NCBI RefSeq assembly: GCF_016907875.1
Contig: NZ_JAFBCU010000001.1
Coordinates: forward strand, 2,356,001-2,420,000
Length of the DNA: 64,000 nt
From: Arthrobacter roseus
GTDB taxonomy: Bacteria; Actinomycetota; Actinomycetes; Actinomycetales; Micrococcaceae
Reading direction: 5' to 3'
Of this stretch, positions 8,873 through 18,041 are shown piece after piece; positions within the stretch are counted from its first letter, which is position 1, and each line of letters begins with the position of its first letter. A program made the position numbers and the translations under genes. The notes beneath the pieces were generated by a model. The model was given only the letters and a program-made list of their open reading frames with translations. It had not been told where the DNA came from and did not search any database.

Positions 8873-10095
8873 GCGTAGGTTCCCAACAGTTCGGAAACGC
8901 TGTACCCACGGCGTACTAGCTTTTCGTCATCAGTCAGCCCGGAAGCGGTTACAACCAGCTCGCCATTGACCCGGCGAAAGAGTGATGTGGATTCGATGAT
9001 GCCGTTTTCAACGCGGCGACCCAGTGCAAGGATCTCGGCTACTTCACGCTTGCCCGTTGCGGATCGAGAACAGTGGACAACAAGATCGATGCACGCCGCG
9101 ACAGTGGGCACGACGAACGCGCTGGAAATGTTTTCACCAGCCAGCAGCGGCAGGGTACAAATTTTGGTCACTGCATCGTGCGCACTATTTGCGTGTACCG
9201 TGCACATGCCCGGGAGACCCGAGTTGAGGGCGATGAGCATATCCAGGCTTTCGGCTTCCCTCACTTCTCCGACGATCAGCCGGTCAGGACGCATACGTAG
9301 TGCTTCTTTAACGAGCCGGCGCATGGGGATCTCGCCTCCACCTTCCAGATTCGCCTGGCGGCACTGCAGACCGACAACGTCGCGAAGTGGCAGTTGAAGT
9401 TCGAAAATTTCCTCTACTGTGACCACACGTTCGCGGGAACCAATTCCCGCGGCCAGACAATTGAGCATGGTTGTCTTGCCTGCTTGAGTTGCCCCCGATA
9501 CCAGAACATTCATCCCGCTCGCCACGGATGCGCCAAGGAACCGAGCCGCTTGGGGTGTCATCGACCCCAACTCAACCAAATGCTCTAACCGGGTGGCACG
9601 GGCAATGAACTTCCTGATATTGACCGCCCAATGCCGCCTGGTGACGTCTGGAATGACCACGTGCAGCCGCGAACCATCAGGTAAGGCCGCGTCCACGAAG
9701 GGAGATGAAAGATCAAGCCTGCGCCCTGATGATTTCAGCATCCGCTCCACCAGGTCTTTTACCTGCTGCTCCGTAAGCGTCAAAGACGTGAGCTCGGATT
9801 CCCCTGCCCGGGCAACATATATCTCCGAGGGCGAGTTGATCCAAACTTCTTCTACCGTTGGATCATCGAGAAGCGGCTGGAGGACACCAAAACCGGCTAC
9901 AGCATCGTAAACGTGCTGCCGAACGCGATCCGGCGCGCCAAGTGGAGGGACAACACCAAGGAGTGACCGCTCGTCGTAATCGCTGATGGCTGCGTCTACA
10001 AGACGACGTACCTCGGAATTCTGGTTGGCAGGATCCAAGCCTCTGTGGCGGATGAGGCTGCGAACCTCGTCCTCCACAATGCGCAGTGCCTCCAT
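8869..10095 (-). CDS. tadA: TadA/CpaF secretion ATPase
   Basis: A 408-aa hexameric type II/IV secretion ATPase that powers Flp pilus assembly. Walker A GATQAGKTT is near residue 200, followed by the Asp-box-like EEIFELQLP, RQANLEGGGE, and the VGEVREAESLDML Walker B region with ARMRPDRLIVGEV-type context and TVHANSA His box. An in-frame ATG exists at 10119; I prefer 10095 because GGGGGAA precedes it and it yields MEALRIVEDE. The gene heads the tadABC run and faces the GH25 gene across a 238-bp divergent region holding a DnaA-box-like site at 10207-10215. Confidence 0.95.
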   Translation of the reverse strand: MEALRIVEDEVRSLIRHRGLDPANQNSEVRRLVDAAISDYDERSLLGVVPPLGAPDRVRQHVYDAVAGFGVLQPLLDDPTVEEVWINSPSEIYVARAGESELTSLTLTEQQVKDLVERMLKSSGRRLDLSSPFVDAALPDGSRLHVVIPDVTRRHWAVNIRKFIARATRLEHLVELGSMTPQAARFLGASVASGMNVLVSGATQAGKTTMLNCLAAGIGSRERVVTVEEIFELQLPLRDVVGLQCRQANLEGGGEIPMRRLVKEALRMRPDRLIVGEVREAESLDMLIALNSGLPGMCTVHANSAHDAVTKICTLPLLAGENISSAFVVPTVAACIDLVVHCSRSATGKREVAEILALGRRVENGIIESTSLFRRVNGELVVTASGLTDDEKLVRRGYSVSELLGTYA

Positions 10096-10206
10096 GCTGT
10101 TCCCCCAAAATCGATCCATAAAGTAACTTATTCCACATTGACCAGTCGTTATCTATGACGACTGTGATTCCACACTACCGGATGCAATAAGACGAGACTT
10201 TGCGCC

Positions 10207-10218
10207 TGTGGATAACTA
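10207..10218 (-). promoter_or_regulatory. DnaA-box consensus within a 12-bp motif upstream of tadA
   Basis: On the minus (tadA) strand this reads TAGTTATCCACA and includes TTATCCACA, the DnaA-box consensus. It lies about 112 bp before the tadA ATG in the tadA/GH25 divergent region, flanked directly by TTTGCGCC at 10199-10206. The same 12 bp recur at 45573-45584 in front of the cpaB-like gene, in the same orientation relative to the tad genes. DnaA binding is inference; an unrelated pilus regulator could use the motif. Confidence 0.5.
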
Positions 10219-10333
10219 CCCCTGGTCCCTTCACATTCACCACTCTGGTAACAGGTGTAACATTCCGCTATCATTTGAGGGCATTGGCCAGTCACTTGTG
10301 CTATGGCCTTCCGAAAAAAGCTGGAGACGTTCT

Positions 10334-12892
10334 TTGACACCCCCTCACCTCCCCCGTTCCTTGGCCATAGCTCTAATGACGGGATCTCTGGTTTTTTCCG
10401 GGATGGCGACCGCGGCGGCGACAGCCCCTGCAGTAGCTCCGTCGGCTCCTGCAGAAACGACCGGCCCAGCGCAAGAAGGCCCACCCCTACCTAAACCATC
10501 GGCGACCCCGGCGCCGGCGCCCGCAATAGATACCGTCGAAGAGGCTCCCGCAGAAGGCATTAAAAGTGGCGCGCCACAGAAAGCCGCCCAAGGCATTCCG
10601 GACTTTGGCAAGTACGGTGCGTACATGGGGCAGGGAATGCAAAAAATCGAGGCTGGGCTGGACCCACAGACAAGCATTGCCCCGAAGGCACTCAGCCAAA
10701 AACTTTCATCGATTTCGGCCACACCGCAGGGCAGCTGGCGGCCACCCGGCGTTCAGGGAATGGACGTCAGCGCCTATCAGCCCTACATCAACTGGAAGAC
10801 TCAATGGAACATGGGCGCTCGCTTCGCCTATGTAAAGGCGACTGAGGGTACCTACTACAAGAATGATGAGTTCGAAGAGCAATATTCAGGTAGTGCGGCT
10901 GTGGGCATGCTCCGCGGCGCTTACCATTTTGCGAATCCGGGGTATTCCTCTGGACGTGACCAGGCCAACTACTTCGTCAATAACGGTGGTGGATGGTCCG
11001 CGGATGGTAAGACGCTCCCACCGCTGCTTGACATGGAGTGGAGCCCCTATGGAAACGCCTGTTATGACATGACGCCGTCCCAGCTCATCTCGTGGGTTCG
11101 CGAATTTTCCAATACGGTCAAGGCCCGAACCGGTAGAACACCCATGATTTACACCGCAACATCTTGGTGGAAAGAATGCATGGGCAACACAACCGCATTC
11201 TCTGACCATCCCCTTCACCTCGCTGCTTACAACGAAGTCGGCGTTGGCGCGATGCCTGCTGGTTGGAAACGTCAAAACGTGTGGCAATACAGTAGCACTG
11301 GCCCGTTCGACGGCGATTCCAACGTGTGGAACGGCACAATGGACGGACTGAAGAACTTCGCGCGGGGGCGCTCTCAAACCACTCCAACGCCATCTACCGA
11401 TAACAGCGCTCGGGCCTTCAGCACGGGCGATTTTAATGGTGATAACCGCCCAGATTACTTAACTCGTCGAGCTGATGGAACATTGACCATGCAGCGTAGC
11501 TTGGCAGGCAACAAGTTGTCGTCACCGACGACGATCGGACGGGGGTGGGATATTTTTAATGCCGTCGTAGGGACCTCCGACTTCAACGGCGACAATCGAA
11601 GCGACATCGTAGCGCGCATGACTGATGGACGTCTCTGGCTATACCCGGGCAATGGCGTCGGCGGGTTCCTTCCGAGGATACAGATCGGAGCGGGGTGGCA
11701 CGTTTTTAATGACATCGAAGCGGTGGGAGACTTTGACGGAGACCACCATAGCGACTTGGTGGCTCGTAGCGGCAACGGCACTTTGTACATTTATCCAGGC
11801 AATGGCGCCGCAGGCTTTCTACCTCGGCGCGTCATCGGTGCTGGTTGGCAAATTTTCAATCGCATAGAATCTGCGGGGGATCATAACGGCGACAGTAAGA
11901 ATGGCTTGATTGCTCGCACCTCGACGGGACAGCTCTACCTCTATCCAGGTAATGGCACCGGGGGTTTCCAACAGCGTCGAACGATCGGTTCCGGTTGGAA
12001 TACCTTCAGTCAAATTGTCGGGGGATACGATTTCACGGGCGATGGAGCTACCGATGTCCTCGCGCAGTCTGGCGGAAATGTCCTCCTGTATCCCGGCGAT
12101 GGCCGCGGGAATTTCGCTCCACGACTTGCCATCGGTCAGGGATGGCAAGGATTTCACCAGGTGTGGGAAGCCGGTGATTTCCAGGGCGATGGAAAAGCCG
12201 ACGTTCTGGCAACAACACCACGCGGAGATTTGTGGCTGTACGGCGGCAACGGGAGCGGCTCTTTTCTACCGAGGAGGCAGGTTGGTGCTGGGTGGAATCA
12301 GTTCAACTGGGTGGTGAGTGCCGGTGACTTCGACGGTGACCGGAAGCTTGACCTTGTGGCGAGAGCCAAGGACGGCACATTGTGGCTATATCCGACGGAT
12401 GGGCGAGGCAACTTCACTTCGCGCCACCTCATTGGACATGGGTGGGATATCTTCACCCAACTGCTAGGCACGGGCGACTTTAATGGCGATGGCTATGGAG
12501 ACCTCGTGGCACAGGAACGGAACGGAAAGCTGTGGCTATACCCCGGTGACGGGGATGGCGGCTTCAAGAAGCGCGTCCTTATCGGTCACGGATGGGATGT
12601 CTTCAATCTAGTAGCAAGCGCTGACGACTTTGACCAGGACGGCAACGTTGACATCATGGCAAGGGATCACGCCGGATACCTGTGGCTTTACCCAGGCAAT
12701 GGACATGGAAGCTTCTTGACGCGCAGCCGAATCGGGGCTGGGTGGGGCGCTTTCCGGTCGTTTGCCAACGTCGGAAAGTTTGACGGGACCAGTGGTTCCA
12801 ATGTGATCGCACGGGACTCCGGCGGCACACTGTGGATGTACTCAGGCGACAGCAACGGTAACTTCAGGACGAGCGTCATTGACGCCTACTAG
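10334..12892 (+). CDS. Secreted GH25 muramidase with ten FG-GAP-type repeats
   Basis: An 852-aa exported lysozyme-like enzyme. A signal peptide (RSLAIALMTGSLVFSGMATAAA) is followed by a Pro/Ala linker, a GH25 (Chalaropsis-type) domain from GMDVSAYQP to about residue 345 with the acidic motif LLDMEW, and ten tandem repeats of about 50 residues to the C-terminus. Each repeat carries a DFDGDxxxD-like calcium loop and ends in a WLYPGNG...IGxGWxxF pattern, predicting a beta-propeller that could bind cell-surface glycans. The frame extends upstream to 10208, but that would bury the signal peptide; the TTG at 10334 has GGAGA six bases before it. It is the first plus-strand gene beside the pseudaminic acid cluster. 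Confidence 0.9.
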   Translation: MTPPHLPRSLAIALMTGSLVFSGMATAAATAPAVAPSAPAETTGPAQEGPPLPKPSATPAPAPAIDTVEEAPAEGIKSGAPQKAAQGIPDFGKYGAYMGQGMQKIEAGLDPQTSIAPKALSQKLSSISATPQGSWRPPGVQGMDVSAYQPYINWKTQWNMGARFAYVKATEGTYYKNDEFEEQYSGSAAVGMLRGAYHFANPGYSSGRDQANYFVNNGGGWSADGKTLPPLLDMEWSPYGNACYDMTPSQLISWVREFSNTVKARTGRTPMIYTATSWWKECMGNTTAFSDHPLHLAAYNEVGVGAMPAGWKRQNVWQYSSTGPFDGDSNVWNGTMDGLKNFARGRSQTTPTPSTDNSARAFSTGDFNGDNRPDYLTRRADGTLTMQRSLAGNKLSSPTTIGRGWDIFNAVVGTSDFNGDNRSDIVARMTDGRLWLYPGNGVGGFLPRIQIGAGWHVFNDIEAVGDFDGDHHSDLVARSGNGTLYIYPGNGAAGFLPRRVIGAGWQIFNRIESAGDHNGDSKNGLIARTSTGQLYLYPGNGTGGFQQRRTIGSGWNTFSQIVGGYDFTGDGATDVLAQSGGNVLLYPGDGRGNFAPRLAIGQGWQGFHQVWEAGDFQGDGKADVLATTPRGDLWLYGGNGSGSFLPRRQVGAGWNQFNWVVSAGDFDGDRKLDLVARAKDGTLWLYPTDGRGNFTSRHLIGHGWDIFTQLLGTGDFNGDGYGDLVAQERNGKLWLYPGDGDGGFKKRVLIGHGWDVFNLVASADDFDQDGNVDIMARDHAGYLWLYPGNGHGSFLTRSRIGAGWGAFRSFANVGKFDGTSGSNVIARDSGGTLWMYSGDSNGNFRTSVIDAY
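11413..12889 (+). repeat. Ten in-frame ~150-bp FG-GAP/VCBS-type coding repeats
   Basis: Inside the GH25 gene, ten consecutive units of about 147-150 bp encode variations of GDFNGDxxxDLVAR...GxLWLYPGNGxGxFxxRxxIGxGWxxFN. Units are diverged at DNA level but keep length and the two anchor motifs. The third residue patterns (DGDHHSD, NGDSKNG, TGDGATD, QGDGKAD, DGDRKLD, NGDGYGD, DQDGNVD) show that the calcium-loop Asp positions are mostly kept; the last unit (FDGTSGSN) is degenerate. This arrangement is expected to fold as one or more propeller blades. Confidence 0.85.
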
Positions 12893-13011
12893 TCGGATCG
12901 TCTTCTGGCATGGCCTATTGTGGTCTACGGTCAGAGATCTCGTCCTAACCGATGTCTCTGGCGACCGCCACCAGTCAGCCAGATTGTCGAGCTCACGAAA
13001 GACGACCGCCC

Positions 13012-14043
13012 ATGGATATCCAGAATCACTTCTACGGACACTCTGCCGTTTACGCTGCACACGCTGAGCTCGAACGACCGCGGCACGTTGCTGGACTGAT
13101 CCAACACGGCTGGACCCCCGTTTCTCCCATCGCCACCCATTTTGCAGACTTGGCGGAATCGGCTCCGGCAGGAAACTTATTCGTGTGGACACACAGTTCC
13201 AGAGGGTGGACCGAAGCAGAGTCAAGGAGGAGCGCGGGCTACTCCACTACAGCTATAGGAGCACCTTTTCTTTATCTGCTCGACACTGTACGACGTAATG
13301 TATCCGCGCCGCCAAGGTCCATTGACACAGTGGTGTTCCCCTTTCATGGGACCCGATTGGTTACCGTTGAAGGAGATCAGGCTGCTTATGCCCGCGAAGT
13401 CTACGAGGCGGAAGGAGCGTCAATTGTTTGCATGCACGTTGACGACCTTCAACGCCCCGACATCGTAAACGCGTGGACTTCCGCCGGACATCAGCTCACC
13501 ACAGCAGGTGAGCGCAGGGACCCACTGTTCCTTGCACGCGTGCTCTGGCTATTAATGTCGGCACGAAAGGTCGTCTCAAACCGTATGGCCACTGCACTTG
13601 TCTACAGCGCAGCCGCGGGGACGCCAGTATCAATTTATGGACCGCATTTCCAGATCGCTGGCATCTCGGAAACCTCCTCGGAGAGTTATTTGCAGAAATT
13701 GTGGCCTGAGTTCTACTCTCCGGCAGCCCACATAGACGATATCCGTGCTGTCGCTGACCTGGAATTGGGCCGACGTCATATGAAAGCTCCGGCCGAGCTG
13801 CGCCAAATACTGGGCTGGCAGACCGCAGCACCCGCGCCCTTTCTCAACTACTGGGTGGGCGCGCCGGTTGAGAAAGCACGAGCTGTGCTGGGATTGAAGA
13901 AGCGAGCCGTAGGTCCCGTCATTAATGGAGTCAAACTTTCACCGCTCGATTTCCTCAGACATCCTCTTGAGCACTTGCCCGATCCTCTTCCACGCCATAC
14001 AGCTTTCGCGCTAGTGCAGCCGAAGATCCTGGAACGTCCTTGA
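13012..14043 (+). CDS. Unrecognised protein in the pseudaminic acid locus, possible glycosyltransferase
   Basis: I do not recognise this 343-aa family with certainty. It has no signal peptide or membrane helix. It opens MDIQNHFYGHSAVYAAH, has LIQHGWTPV, a central Rossmann-like stretch (IDTVVFPFHGT) and a C-terminal block KVVSNRMATALVYSAAAGTPVSIYGP, which resembles the nucleotide-sugar pocket region of GT-B glycosyltransferases where one residue set contacts the donor. It is translationally coupled (TTGA overlap) to the flippase gene and lies two genes upstream of pseI, so a pseudaminic acid transferase is a reasonable guess. An earlier in-frame ATG is at 12952; neither start has a strong ribosome-binding site. 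Confidence 0.6.
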   Translation: MDIQNHFYGHSAVYAAHAELERPRHVAGLIQHGWTPVSPIATHFADLAESAPAGNLFVWTHSSRGWTEAESRRSAGYSTTAIGAPFLYLLDTVRRNVSAPPRSIDTVVFPFHGTRLVTVEGDQAAYAREVYEAEGASIVCMHVDDLQRPDIVNAWTSAGHQLTTAGERRDPLFLARVLWLLMSARKVVSNRMATALVYSAAAGTPVSIYGPHFQIAGISETSSESYLQKLWPEFYSPAAHIDDIRAVADLELGRRHMKAPAELRQILGWQTAAPAPFLNYWVGAPVEKARAVLGLKKRAVGPVINGVKLSPLDFLRHPLEHLPDPLPRHTAFALVQPKILERP

Positions 14044-15446
14044 AGTCGGGCCTAAGGCCATTATCTACCTCCCGGCAATCTCTGCTTTATCTCCTCGGTG
14101 CCGGTATTCAGGGTGTGGCGCCGCTTCTCATTCAACCCATAGCTATACGCGTCCTCGACGCAACGCAGTGGGGTCGAGTCGGGGTGTCTACCGTATTGCT
14201 TCAGGTTGGTCTGGTTATCCTTTTGGCCGGGCTGCCGCTCGCGATCACCCGTGCATACTTCGACCACGACGACGGTGCTGGCAGATCACGCGCCATTGCC
14301 GGAGCCAGCTCGATCCTCAGTGTCTTGATTGCAGCCGTTGCCGTGTTAATCTCCGTAGTTCTACTATCGGCATCCGGTGATTTGGCTGCAAATCTTCCGT
14401 TCGTCCTGACGCTTCCGGCCATGGGCCTACTCAGTGTCGTAGTTTCCTGTCAGGCCTTCTTGCGCGCGGAGCAGAAGGCCCTGCACTTCATCATTCTGAG
14501 TGCAGGGTCATCGCTGTTTCCACATGCATTGGGGCTCACTGCCATCCTTGTTCTAAGGGCGGACGCGACTGTTTACATGGCGGCGTTCTGTCTTGGTATG
14601 GCGACGACAGCTCTAGCGGCCCTGTTGATGGCCCGACCAACCGCGCCAGGACGACAACCACAAGCCGTGAAGGAGGCTATTTTCATCGGACTTCCGGTCC
14701 TACCCCACAGCCTCGCCATGATTCTGCTAATGCAGGGCGACAGCCTTCTGTTGAAGGTCCTCGAAGGTGACGTGGCATCGGGACGATATATTGCGGCAGC
14801 CGCTTTCGCCTTGGGCCCATTCGCTGTGCTGGCCGGACTGAATAACGTATGGACGCCAAGAATCATGTCAGCTGTGAGCGCTGGCACGGCATCGGACGAT
14901 GTGCGGGCAGTAACCCGCAATGCGGTCATAGTCGCTGCTGTGCTCGGCTTTGGCGGGATTGCAGGTGCGAATCTGGGTATGCATGTTCTGGCTGGCGATT
15001 TGCCCGAACTAGTGCAGCTCGCGAAGGTCCTACCGCTCGTCTCTGTCGGCTACGCGCTCTACCTCGTTAGTATGGCAGTCCTGTTTGCGCTCAAACGTAC
15101 TCGTTCTTTCGCTTACATGACCCTGCTGATCACTCTGATTACAGGGCTGCTCGCAATCCTGCCCGCGGAGTCACAGAACCTTACGGTGTTGGCGGCCGTC
15201 AAAGTATTCGGATTCACCGCTCTCGGATTTGTCTACTTGCTCTTTGCACGCCGGGCCGGAGCAACGGCGCTCTCCGGCTCACCCTTTGTTCTGCTCTTGG
15301 TATCCTTGAGCGCTACAACACTCCTCGCACTGCTTATTCCGACAACTGTGGCAGCGGGCCTATGGACCCTGCTGGGATCGAGCGGAATAGCTCTGGCAGC
15401 CACTTTCGTAGTCCGTAGGCGGTTGAATAAATTCAAAGCAATATAG
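14040..15446 (+). CDS. Polysaccharide flippase, Wzx/MATE-like
   Basis: A 468-aa integral membrane protein with 12-14 hydrophobic helices and short loops, typical of the MurJ/oligosaccharidyl-lipid flippase superfamily. The N-terminal block GAGIQGVAPLLIQPIAIRVLDATQWGRVG has the helix-1/helix-2 pattern of Wzx-type transporters. The start is a TTG overlapping the previous stop (TTGA at 14040-14043). In context it would flip a lipid-linked, pseudaminic-acid-containing unit across the membrane. The substrate is inferred from neighbours. Confidence 0.85.
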   Translation: MKSGLRPLSTSRQSLLYLLGAGIQGVAPLLIQPIAIRVLDATQWGRVGVSTVLLQVGLVILLAGLPLAITRAYFDHDDGAGRSRAIAGASSILSVLIAAVAVLISVVLLSASGDLAANLPFVLTLPAMGLLSVVVSCQAFLRAEQKALHFIILSAGSSLFPHALGLTAILVLRADATVYMAAFCLGMATTALAALLMARPTAPGRQPQAVKEAIFIGLPVLPHSLAMILLMQGDSLLLKVLEGDVASGRYIAAAAFALGPFAVLAGLNNVWTPRIMSAVSAGTASDDVRAVTRNAVIVAAVLGFGGIAGANLGMHVLAGDLPELVQLAKVLPLVSVGYALYLVSMAVLFALKRTRSFAYMTLLITLITGLLAILPAESQNLTVLAAVKVFGFTALGFVYLLFARRAGATALSGSPFVLLLVSLSATTLLALLIPTTVAAGLWTLLGSSGIALAATFVVRRRLNKFKAI

Positions 15447-15460
15447 TTCAAGAAGTAGAT

Positions 15461-16534
15461 TTGAAAGGATTACATCCCTTGGGAAAGCAAGATTTCGAAG
15501 TCGGCGCACATACTGTCGGAGCCGATCACAGGCCCTTTATCATTGCCGAGATGTCCGGCAACCACAATGGCGATCTGCAACGTGCCCTTGACATTATCGA
15601 TATGGTTGCCGATTCGGGCGCACAGGCGGTCAAGTTCCAGACCTATACAGCCGACACCATCACTATCAACTCAGGCCGCCCGGAGTTCCTTATCTCAAAG
15701 GAACACCCGCTATGGGGCGGAGCCAAGCTGTACTCTCTATACGAGCAAGCGCATACTCCCTGGGAGTGGCATGAAGAGATGTTCAACCGCGCCCGGGCCA
15801 AAGGTCTAATACCGTTCTCCAGCCCTTTCGATGCAACGGCCGTCGACCTGCTGGAGTCGCTTGAAGCTCCGCTATACAAGATCGCTTCCCTTGAGATCGG
15901 CGATCTAGAGCTACTCCGACGAGTCGCACGCACAGGAAAACCCATGATCCTGTCCAACGGCGCCGCTACCATATCGGATATTGATAGGGCCGTGCGAACC
16001 ATCCGCGCTGAAGGCAATGATCAGATTACTGTACTGGCCTGCACTTCCTCATATCCAGCTTCTCCCAGCGAATCAAATTTGCGGACGATTCCGGTAATGC
16101 GGGACGCGTTCGACGTTCAGGTCGGACTCTCCGATCACACGAAAGGCATCGGGGCCGCAGTGGCTGCCGTAGCGCTGGGCGCGACTGTGATTGAAAAGCA
16201 CGTCACACTTAGTCGTGCCGACGGAGGAGTGGATTCAGACTTCTCCCTGGAACCGAACGAATTAATGGATCTTGTCACCGAAACCTCAACCGCTCAATTG
16301 TCGTTGGGTTCAGCCGTGCTCAGGGTTACCGGAGGCGAGGAAGAGAGCCAGCGACTACGCCGTTCGTTGTACGTAGTCGATAATGTGAAAGCCGGGGACA
16401 CTGTGACGACTGCTAACGTTCGCTCCATCCGCCCCGCTGGTGGACTTGAGCCGAGCTACTATAGCGTCGTTCAAGGACGAACCTTCAGGTCAGACGCTGG
16501 TGCCGGAACGCCCCTGAGCTGGGATCTAATCTAG
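15461..16534 (+). CDS. pseI: Pseudaminic acid synthase PseI
   Basis: PseI condenses 2,4-diacetamido-2,4,6-trideoxy-L-altrose with phosphoenolpyruvate to form pseudaminic acid. The 357-aa protein has the NeuB-family opening FIIAEMSGNHNG (residues 26-37), LYSLYEQAHTPWEWHEEM (91-107, a block that favours PseI over NeuB), GLSDHT (222-227), EKHVTLSR (245-252) and a C-terminal SAF/antifreeze-like domain (about 300-357). Two TTG starts are possible: 15461, or 15479 with AAAGGA upstream. Its TAG stop overlaps the stop of the convergent pseG-pseH gene in one CTAG. Confidence 0.93.
   Translation: MKGLHPLGKQDFEVGAHTVGADHRPFIIAEMSGNHNGDLQRALDIIDMVADSGAQAVKFQTYTADTITINSGRPEFLISKEHPLWGGAKLYSLYEQAHTPWEWHEEMFNRARAKGLIPFSSPFDATAVDLLESLEAPLYKIASLEIGDLELLRRVARTGKPMILSNGAATISDIDRAVRTIRAEGNDQITVLACTSSYPASPSESNLRTIPVMRDAFDVQVGLSDHTKGIGAAVAAVALGATVIEKHVTLSRADGGVDSDFSLEPNELMDLVTETSTAQLSLGSAVLRVTGGEEESQRLRRSLYVVDNVKAGDTVTTANVRSIRPAGGLEPSYYSVVQGRTFRSDAGAGTPLSWDLI
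16531..16534. other. CTAG shared by two convergent stop codons
   Basis: The palindrome CTAG provides the TAG stop of pseI on the plus strand (16532-16534) and of pseG-pseH on the minus strand (16531-16533). No sequence is left for a dedicated terminator between the two genes, so their transcripts must overlap at the 3' ends unless termination occurs inside coding sequence. Confidence 0.95.
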
Positions 16535-18039
16535 CGTGGATCGACGGCCGTGGTGACAGCCTTGACCAAGCGACGCCACGGCCTGCGGATGGCGGCCAGC
16601 TCCGCATCTTCGTCTGGTCGATACCCTCCTGCGCTGAACAGGTTGTAAGAGGCAATATTGTCCTCAAGCATCTCCGCGATAAGAAGTGCAACCGCTTGGT
16701 GATTCAGGAAGTAGTCTTCAGCCATGGCAAGGACGCTTCCCGCCATGCCACGGCCACGATGGGCGGGACTTAGAGTGATGGATACCTCCCATGTCTCTCC
16801 TTCGGTCGCTTGGTTCTCGTCCAGCCGATCGAACCGGACAGTGGCGGCGGGCTCCCGGTCTATTTCAACGATGAGCAACCGTCTATGATCAGCGACAACA
16901 GATGCTTCCACCCATGCAACGTGCGAATTCCAGTCAAGTTCGCCCGTAGCGCGGGAAACGAGCCGCACTGATGGATCGTTGCGCCAATCGAAAAGGCGGG
17001 ACGCGTCTTCCAGCGTGGCGAAACGCACCTGTAGGCCTCGGTCAAGCCTCAAACGCTCTGCCCACACTCGCACTATGCGCGCTGCACCGCTACCGTCCAC
17101 TTGATGACGTCCGGCCGCACCCATCTCAGCGCGCCGAAGGGGGTCTACTAGCAATTCTCGCAGCTGCGTGGCAGCCTCCGGCGCCTTCAAAGAACCGTCC
17201 CGCACGGAACCCAGTCCGAGGGCAAAGCCCGCACCAACAGCATAGCGATAGTTATCCGCCTGGTTTTCTACGACCTGTAGCAACGCCATGGGCACACCAA
17301 GCGTCGCTAGTTCCCATACTGTTGTTCCAGCGCCACTGATTACCAGATCCATTGAAGGAAAAAGCGATGGAATATTTGGTCCAGGTTCATGAATTACGAT
17401 TTGCCGAGCGACCTCAGGTTGCGGTTCCAACACCGCGCTTTCTGCAACCACGTGACAGGTGCAGGATATCCCCGTTGCCAACAACAAGCGGACTGCTTCA
17501 CCAGTCATGTTAAGTGCATCGGTACCGCCCATGATCACTAGGACCTTGATCCCAACAGTAGCCTTGGCTGTGTCCTTGGCAGCTGACAAAATCGACCGGC
17601 GAAGGGGAATGGCCTTAGTGCCACGCAGAAGGTGGCGGCTACCATCGTCGGGCCGGTATACGTGCTCACTCATTGGTGACGGGTCGATAGCGATAGCCGC
17701 CGAGCGTCGACCATAGTGACCGTCCTCGACCGAACTCAGCAAGATCCCTCGTTGAGCCAGCTCCGTGTCGAGCGGGCCAGCATCGTCGTAGGAGTCAACG
17801 TGGACCACGGTGGCGCGATGGTCAACCGCCAGGCTGGCGAATTCGGCAGCCGTCCCCCTCCACGAATGAAGAAGATACCCTTGCTCCTGCAGCATCGTCT
17901 TGCCCAAGGTATTCTCTACCAACCCGTAAAAAACCACCTCCCAGCCGACATCGGAAGCCGCATCCGCTACAGCGATGGATCGGATCAGATGTCCTAGCCC
18001 TTGGCGCTTCGTTGCATCGCAACGGAAAAGCACAATCAC
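16531..18039 (-). CDS. Fused PseG (UDP-sugar hydrolase) and PseH-like N-acetyltransferase
   Basis: A 502-aa two-domain protein. Residues 1 to about 330 are PseG, a GT-B-fold hydrolase that removes UDP from UDP-2,4-diacetamido-2,4,6-trideoxy-L-altrose; it keeps GLGHLIR with His17, equivalent to the catalytic His of Campylobacter PseG, plus MGGTD and SGAGTTVWELATLGVP. Residues from about 334 are a GNAT domain with the acetyl-CoA motif RGRGMAG, taken to be PseH, which acetylates the 4-amino group. PseH acts just before PseG, so the fusion joins consecutive steps. It lies 2 bp after pseF and its stop overlaps that of convergent pseI. Confidence 0.92.
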   Translation of the reverse strand: MIVLFRCDATKRQGLGHLIRSIAVADAASDVGWEVVFYGLVENTLGKTMLQEQGYLLHSWRGTAAEFASLAVDHRATVVHVDSYDDAGPLDTELAQRGILLSSVEDGHYGRRSAAIAIDPSPMSEHVYRPDDGSRHLLRGTKAIPLRRSILSAAKDTAKATVGIKVLVIMGGTDALNMTGEAVRLLLATGISCTCHVVAESAVLEPQPEVARQIVIHEPGPNIPSLFPSMDLVISGAGTTVWELATLGVPMALLQVVENQADNYRYAVGAGFALGLGSVRDGSLKAPEAATQLRELLVDPLRRAEMGAAGRHQVDGSGAARIVRVWAERLRLDRGLQVRFATLEDASRLFDWRNDPSVRLVSRATGELDWNSHVAWVEASVVADHRRLLIVEIDREPAATVRFDRLDENQATEGETWEVSITLSPAHRGRGMAGSVLAMAEDYFLNHQAVALLIAEMLEDNIASYNLFSAGGYRPDEDAELAAIRRPWRRLVKAVTTAVDPR

Positions 18040-18041
18040 AA

